From: Nageia nagi
Lineage: Eukaryota; Pinophyta
Reading direction: 5' to 3'
Assembly: GCA_050084985.1 (NCBI GenBank)
Contig: JBITNC010000001.1
Coordinates: 125,240,001 to 125,304,000 of the forward strand
DNA: 64,000 nucleotides
The translations under genes and the position numbers were made by a program. Below the pieces are notes generated by a model. It did no database searches, was not told where the DNA came from, and saw only the letters and a list, made by a program, of their open reading frames with translations. Below are positions 58,042 to 64,000 of the stretch, piece after piece (position 1 is the first letter of the stretch; every line of letters begins with the position of its first letter).

Positions 58042-60566
58042 GTGGTATTATAGAGGTCTATTTTTTTCTCGATCCTTCTTTGCATGTCCCCAATGAGGTC
58101 AGGGTATAAGGAGCTAGGGCTTGATCTGGTGGAACCTTGCAAGATCAACATTGCAAACCTCGATGGATGCCCATGGGGAATGAAAAGAAAGATGAGGGAG
58201 TAGGAGATCCTATCAAAATATTGCTCAAGGAGGTCCTCAAAAAAAAAGGAACATGATGATGGATAACTTTGCTCACATCCTTCAAAGCTGCCCACTGATG
58301 ATGCATCTGCATCCAGTAGCCACTCTAGAGTTGCAACTCCTTTTAAGGTACAAGTAAATTTTGACATTCCATATTTGAGGTTCAAATAGATGTCTGATGA
58401 CATAGATAGATGGTTGAATCTATTAGAAGGATATTTCTCTATGCATGACTTTTCAGACCGAGAGAAGATTATTTTGCACTCCTCAAAGCTACCCCCATGT
58501 TAAGGACTAGTGGGAAACCTACTATGAGAATAAGGACCAGATAGAATCCCTCTTATTCTTGATCATACCAACTTGGAATTCTTTTGAGATGCTATCAAGG
58601 AATAGTACTATCCCATGGGGAGCTATGAGGATAAGTACCTACAATGGACCATGCTACGACAATAAAGGGATCAAGATGTGCATGGATGATGAATCTGTTC
58701 CATACCCTACACACAAAGTTGGGTATCAAAGATTTAGAGAAACATTTGGTGTTAAAGTATCGTAGCTATCTGCATAGATACATTTAGGAAGAAATGGAGT
58801 TCCTTGACATCTCCTTGCTTGGTATAGCATACTAGTATCTACCAAGATTGAGCAAAAATTCAAATAGAAAAAGCAAGACTTTGGATCTACGAATCAAAAG
58901 TAAGGGAAAGGTTCTTCCAAACCATAGAACAAAGGATAGAGCCAAGACATGGTGGCCAAAGACAACCTATCAAAGCCATAAGAAAAGAACAACACTGCAA
59001 AGCCAAAAAAGGACATGGGAAAGTGGTGTGAGTTCCATAAGAGCTCCACTCACAACATAAGTGAGTGTCAGGCCAAGCTATCACTAGTGGTCGAGATGAG
59101 GGCTTCTGAGTCAGATGCATGCTTCGATTCTAAATCAAAACCTAAAAAGGGGAATGAAAAAGGGAAATAGATTATTGATGTAGAGCCTAATGCCATTATT
59201 ACCACTACAAAGGTCCAAAAGGAGGAATCGAAAGATCCAGAGAAGGAGGAATGTCTCTTCCACTCCTAGATGTGGGTAAAGGGATCCCCTGTATAGTTCA
59301 TTATCGATAATGGGAGCCAAAAGAACCTCATTTTAGCAGATGCCATGAAGGTTGGGCTTACCAACCATAGCTCACCCACATCCATACACCATCAGGTGGC
59401 TTTAATAAGGATGAGATCTCTGCATCAACTAGCAGTGCCACCTTCCCTATAGCATCAAGCCCTTCATAAATGAGGTATTATCTGATGTTAATCCTATTGA
59501 TGTTTCTGATGTATTATTAGGACAACCATACTTATGGAGGCATCATGCTATGTATGAGTCTCAACCTCATGCTATTATTATTACTTTGGGAAATAAGTTG
59601 TATAGGATACCAGAGGTACCACCTCCTATGGCTATCTCTTTGGTTACTACAAAATAATGCAGTAAGCTCATTTCCCAAACTAGGAAATTCATTTTCCTGA
59701 TGATCCACCCCTAAGGCAAGAAGAATACTGTGACCATGACCTCTAGATAGAGGTAATTAATAGAATGATTGTACACATTCTATGTATGTACAATTCAAAG
59801 CATCATGCACATGGGATGAGAGCCTCCCCTATGTACAACATAGTTATAATAGGGCTCTCCATAGTTCAATTGGCCATAGCCCCTTTCAGGTGGGCTTGGG
59901 ATTCCAGCCAATATGTCCCATTGACGTAGCCATGCCATTTGTAGCTACTTAGGTTGATTTAGCTCATGTCTAATCTAAAGTTGACAAAGCAGGTAGCTTC
60001 ATTAAGTGCATTCAACATATCTACCAATAGGTTCATGATATATTGGAGAGAGCCAATGCAAAGTACAAGTAGCACCATGATCAACACCAGGTTCCACACA
60101 ACTTCCAGGTGGGAGATAAGGTATGGCTACATTTATAGAAGGAGTGCCTCACTAGACCCCACCATAAGCTTTTTCCTCTCTGATATGGGTTGTACACCAT
60201 CACTAAGGCTATAGGAAATAATGCTTTCGAGCTTGGGATTCCACCATTCCTTGGACTGCACCTAGTCTTCAATGTGGATTGCCTTCATCCTTACTTCCCA
60301 CCTCTACTGGACACTTTGAACATTGCTAAATAACTCACACCAATAGAGTTAAACCCATATTTCATGAATAAGCCACCATAGATTATATCATGGACATACA
60401 ATCAAGAACACTCACCAATAGAGGATCCAACTATATCAGGTTGTCAAAGTTGGCCAACTCTTGCACCAAGGAAGGTGGTTCACCAGGGACCAAGTTCAAT
60501 AGAAATTTCCTCATCTCATGGAGGAAATTAATGCAATGGGGACCATTGCTTTCTAAGGGGGAGGAA
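58042..60566 (+). pseudogene. Array unit 5: gag, protease, integrase end
   Basis: Gag is broken early by single-base losses (58130-58400), then continues as WLNLLEGYFSMHDFSD and EKHLVLKYRSYLHRYI. The zinc-knuckle-like CEFHKSSTHNISEC is at about 59020-59065. The protease block lies near 59295-59320. The deletion joint is at about 59738-59755. The integrase end keeps CAG at 60106-60108 (NFQVGDKVWLHL) but has TAG in the next LQKE. Its protease part is closest to that of unit 1 (shared CTCTGCATCAACYAGCAG), suggesting exchange or common descent. Confidence 0.84.
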
Positions 60567-61158
60567 TGATCTAGGTGGATATTGGTGGCCACCCACCTAT
60601 TCCACTTGGGTCCCCACCATTGTCTCTTTAGTTTGTCAATTTTGGCATAACTTACTATTTTTTAGCAATTTTTTAGGTCTTGAACTTTGGAGTCATATTG
60701 AGGCCCTAAATGACATTTTTGGGCATCATTTTGAATGAAATTTGTACTAAAATTTGTAGTCCTTAGATAAAGCTTTCTAATGATGTATCATGTGCATCAA
60801 ACGGAGATAGTATGCCAAAGTTACGTCCCTAGGAAGTTGAAACACCAATTTACCCAAACGGGGCCCATAGTTTTGGTGCTTCATATTCTAGGGTTAGGTT
60901 TTTGGGATGTTTAGGGTTCTCCATTATTTCTCAATAATAAATAGGCCCTCAAGCCTCATTGTAATGGAGTTTAGAGGCCTATAGCCATAACATCTCTTCT
61001 CAAAGATAGCTACCAGTGCCCTATCTAGTTTTATTTCTATTCTGTCTGTAAGTAAATTTCATTTTTTGACATTAATGAAATGAAGTGTTATTTCCATTGC
61101 ATCTCTATATTTATGGTTATATGTTTATTCTATTGCATTCCTACATAAATTTGGATCA
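60567..61158 (+). repeat. Array LTR 5 (592 bp)
   Basis: TGATCTAGGTGG to TTGGATCA, then TGGTATCAAAGAGG. Confidence 0.88.
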
Positions 61159-63694
61159 GTGGTATCAAAGAGGTCTATTTTTTTCTCGATCCTTCTTTAT
61201 ATATCCCTAATGAGGTCACGGTATAAGGAGCTAGGGCTTGATATGGTGGAACCTTTACAAGATTAGCCTCACAACCTCAATGGATGCCCATGGGGGATGA
61301 AAAGAAATATGAGGGAGCAGGAGATCCTATCAAAATATTGCTTAAGGAGGCCCACAAAAAACAAAGGAACATGATGATGGATAATTTTGCTTAGATCCTT
61401 CAATGGCTACCCATCGATGGTGCATCTGTATCCAGTAGCCACTCTAGAGTTGTGACTCCTTTTAAGGTACAAGTAAATTTTTACATTCCCATATTTGAGG
61501 GTCAAATAGATGCTGATGCCATAGATAGATGGTTGAGTCTATTAGAAGGATATTTCTCTATGCATGACTTGTCAGACAAGGAGAAGATTATTTTTGCACT
61601 CCTAAAAGCTACCCCCCATGTCAAGGACTGGTGGGAAACCTACTATGAGAATAAGGACTGGATAGAACCCTCTCTATTCTTGGTCATACCAACTTGGAAT
61701 TCTTTCTAAGATGCTATCAAGGAATAGTACTATCTTATGGGGAGCTATGAGGACAAGTACCTATAATGGACCATGTTGTGATAACAAAGGGATCAAGATG
61801 TGCATGAGCTAATGAATCTGTTCCATACCCTATGCATAAAGTTGGGTATTAAAGATTTAGAGAAACATTTGGTGTTAAAGTATTACAACTATCTACATAG
61901 ATACATTTAGGAGGAAATGGAGTTCCTTAACATCTCCTTCGCTTAGTACAGCATACTGGTATGCTACCAAGATTGAGAAAAAATTCAAGTAGAAGAAGCA
62001 AGACTTTGGATCTACGAATCAAAAGCAAGGGAAAGGTGCTTCCAAATTGTAAGAACAAAGGATAGAGCCAAGGCATGGCAACCAAAGACAACCTGATAAA
62101 GCCATAAGAAAAGAACAACATCATAAAGCTAAAGAAGGACATGAGAAAGTGGTGTGAGTTCCATAAGAGCTCCACTCATAACACAAGTGAGTGTTAGGCC
62201 AAGTAATCGCTAGTGGTCGAGATGAGGGCTTCTAAGTCAGATGCATGCTTTAACTTTGAATCAAAACCTAAAAAGGGGAATGAAAAAGGGAAATAGATTA
62301 TTGATGCAGAGCCCAATGCCATTATTACCACTATAAATGTCTAGAAGGAGGAACTAGAAGATCCAGAGGAGGAGGAATGTCTCTTCCACTCCCAAATATG
62401 GGTAAAGGGCTCCCCTATATAGTTCATTATCGATAATGGGAGCCAAAAGAACCTCATTTCAATAGACATCATGAACCGATTGGGCTTGTCGACCACAGCT
62501 CACCCACATCCATACACCATTAGGTGGCTTTAGTAAGGATGAGATCTCTACGTCAGCTAGTAGTGCTGCCTTCCCTATAGCATCAAGCCCTTTATGGATG
62601 AGGTATTATGTGATGTTGCTCCTATTTATTTTTCTGATGTATTATTAGGACAATCATACTTGTGGAAGTATCATGCTATGTATGAGTCTCAACCTCATGC
62701 TATTATTATTACTTTGGAAAATAAGTTGTAGAGGATACCAGAGGTACCAAATCCTATGGCTATCTCTTTGGTTACTACAAAATAATGCAATAAGCTCATT
62801 TCCCAAACTAGGAAATTCATTTTCCTGATGATCTTCCCCCAAGGTAAGAAGAAGACTGTGGCCATGACCCCCAGATAGAGGTCATCAATAGAATGATTGT
62901 ACACATTCTATGCATGTAAATTCAAAGTATCCATGCACATGGGACGAGAGCCTCCCCTATGTACAACATATTATAATAGGGCTCTCCATAGTTTATTTGG
63001 CCATAGCCCCTTTCAGGTGGGCTTGTGATTCCAGCCACTATGTCCCATTGACATAGCCATGCCATTTGCAACTACTTAGGTTGATTCAACTCATGTCTAG
63101 TCTGAAGTTGACAAAGCAAGTAGCTTCATCGAGCACATTCAACACATCCACCAATAGGTTCATGATATATTGGATAGAGCCAATGCGAAGTACAAGCAGT
63201 GCCATGATCAACATCGGGTGCCACACAACTTCTAGGTGGGAGACAAAGTATGGCTACATTTGCAGAAGGAGCACCTCACTAGACCCCACTACAAGCTTTG
63301 CTCACTTTGATACAGGTCGTACACCAATACCAAGGCTATAGGGAACAATGCTTTCGAGCTTGGGATTCCACCATTCCTTGGATTGCACCTAGTCTTCATG
63401 TGGATCACCTTCATCCTTACTTCCCACCTCTATTGGACACTTCAGACATTGCAGAACAACTCACACCAATAGAGTTAAACCTAGACTACATGGAATAGGC
63501 CACCACAAATTGTATCATGGACATGCAAATCAAGAACACTCACCAACAAAGGATCCAACTGTATCGGGTTGTTAAAGCTGGCCAACTCCTGCACCATGGA
63601 AAGTGGTTCACTAGGGCCAAGTTTAGCAAAAATTTCCTCATCTCATAGAGGAACTTAATGCAATGGGGACCATTTCTTTCTAAAGGGGAAGGAA
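61159..63694 (+). pseudogene. Array unit 6: gag, protease, integrase end
   Basis: Gag reads MPMGDEKKYEGAGDPIKILL from ATG near 61284, has a TAG near 61394, and then stays open over VTPFKVQVNF, DAIDRWLSLLEGYFSMHDLS and ALLKATPHVKDWWETYYENK (61452-61709). IDNGSQKNLI is at about 62428-62460 and the deletion joint at about 62868-62882. The integrase end has TAG at 63233-63235 for the conserved Gln and finishes LNLDYME then TAG near 63498. A polypurine tract (AAAGGGGAAGGAA) adjoins LTR 6. Confidence 0.84.
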
Positions 63695-64000
63695 TGATCT
63701 AGGTGGATATTGGTGGCCACCCACCTATTCCACTTGGGCCCCCACCATTATCTCTTTCAGTTTGTCAGTTTTGACATAACTTACTATTTTTAGCAATTTT
63801 TTGGGTCCTAAACTTTTGGAGCCATTTTGAGGCCCTAAATAATTTTTTTGGGCATCATTTTGAATGAAATTTGTTCTAAAAGTTGTAGTCCTTGTATAGA
63901 GCTTTCTAATTATGTATCATGTGCATCAAACAAAGATAGTATGCGAAAGTTACATCCTTGGGAAGTTGAAACACCAATTTACCCAAATGAGGCCCATAGT
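63695..64000 (+). repeat. Array LTR 6 (cut by window end)
   Basis: TGATCTAGGTGG onward, aligned with the first 306 bp of the other LTRs. The array therefore continues or ends beyond the window. Confidence 0.88.

Larger units (their letters stand above)
45482..64000 (+). mobile_element. Head-to-tail array of a deleted Ty3-type element: six LTRs, six internal units
   Basis: LTRs start at 45482, 49055, 54312, 57454, 60567 and 63695. Each is directly followed by a primer site and preceded by a polypurine tract, so neighbouring units share one LTR. Internal units code for gag, protease and the integrase C-terminal end only. The joint where RT, RNase H and the integrase core are missing is the same in all. 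Units differ from each other by scattered substitutions, so the array is not a simple assembly duplicate. It continues past the window. It interrupts a LINE (left flank GAATA). Confidence 0.9.

Noticed and set aside
46910-63000. Many minus-strand frames in the array with similar products (for example at 46910-47143, 55758-56003, 58887-59120)
   Set aside because: They are antisense shadows of the gag and protease regions, repeated because the array units are repeated.

Overview
The window is repeat-dominated plant nuclear DNA. Nothing in it looks like an intact host gene, and I saw no tRNA, rRNA or CRISPR array (no covariance-model search could be run). The best guess for the source is a gymnosperm, probably a conifer. 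Reasons are the dense, nested, slowly decayed LTR retrotransposons and LINEs, C-to-T decay in plant-type CHG contexts, a plant mobile domain gene, and a Penelope-like element remnant with a GIY-YIG endonuclease, a group reported in conifers. The species is inference only.

Layout. (1) 1-7611: a minus-strand, non-autonomous Ty3-type element (E1). It has 0.9-kb LTRs, a broken gag, no recognisable pol, three blocks of minisatellites and, antisense to gag, a decayed plant-mobile-domain (PMD) gene with its own TATA box and introns. (2) 7612-18400: a nest of LINEs. A nearly complete 5.6-kb L1-type LINE (8785-14382, minus) with a perfect 15-bp target duplication sits inside an older repeat. That repeat is present again at 16930-18395, next to an older LINE of another type. 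(3) 18400-24030: AT-rich decayed DNA with a broken DUF241 host-type gene (19160-20050, minus), a PIF1-like helicase scrap and the Penelope-like remnant (22945-23570, minus). (4) 24033-29486: a second non-autonomous LTR element (E2, minus), gag and a protease scrap only. (5) 29487-31032: two tandem units of an unidentified, formerly coding repeat. (6) 31038-36848: a complete-length Ty3 element (E3, minus) with gag, protease, RT, RNase H and integrase remnants, and a 5-bp target duplication CCATG. (7) 38265-45476: a LINE fragment present as a 3.5-kb tandem duplication. (8) 45482-64000: a plus-strand head-to-tail array of a deletion derivative of the E3 family. It has six LTRs and six internal units, all missing the same RT-RNase H-integrase core segment, and one solo LTR of another family is inserted in it.

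How the parts relate. The E3 copy and the array belong to one family, so E3 shows what the array units lost: about 2.08 kb, joined at the same point in every unit. The array must therefore have grown from one deleted founder. Most internal stops, in the PMD gene, the array and the DUF241 gene alike, are TAG where a homologous copy or the local context points to CAG. This is the footprint expected from deamination of CHG-methylated cytosine. Start and end coordinates of decayed features are approximate unless a TSD, PBS, PPT or start/stop codon is cited.
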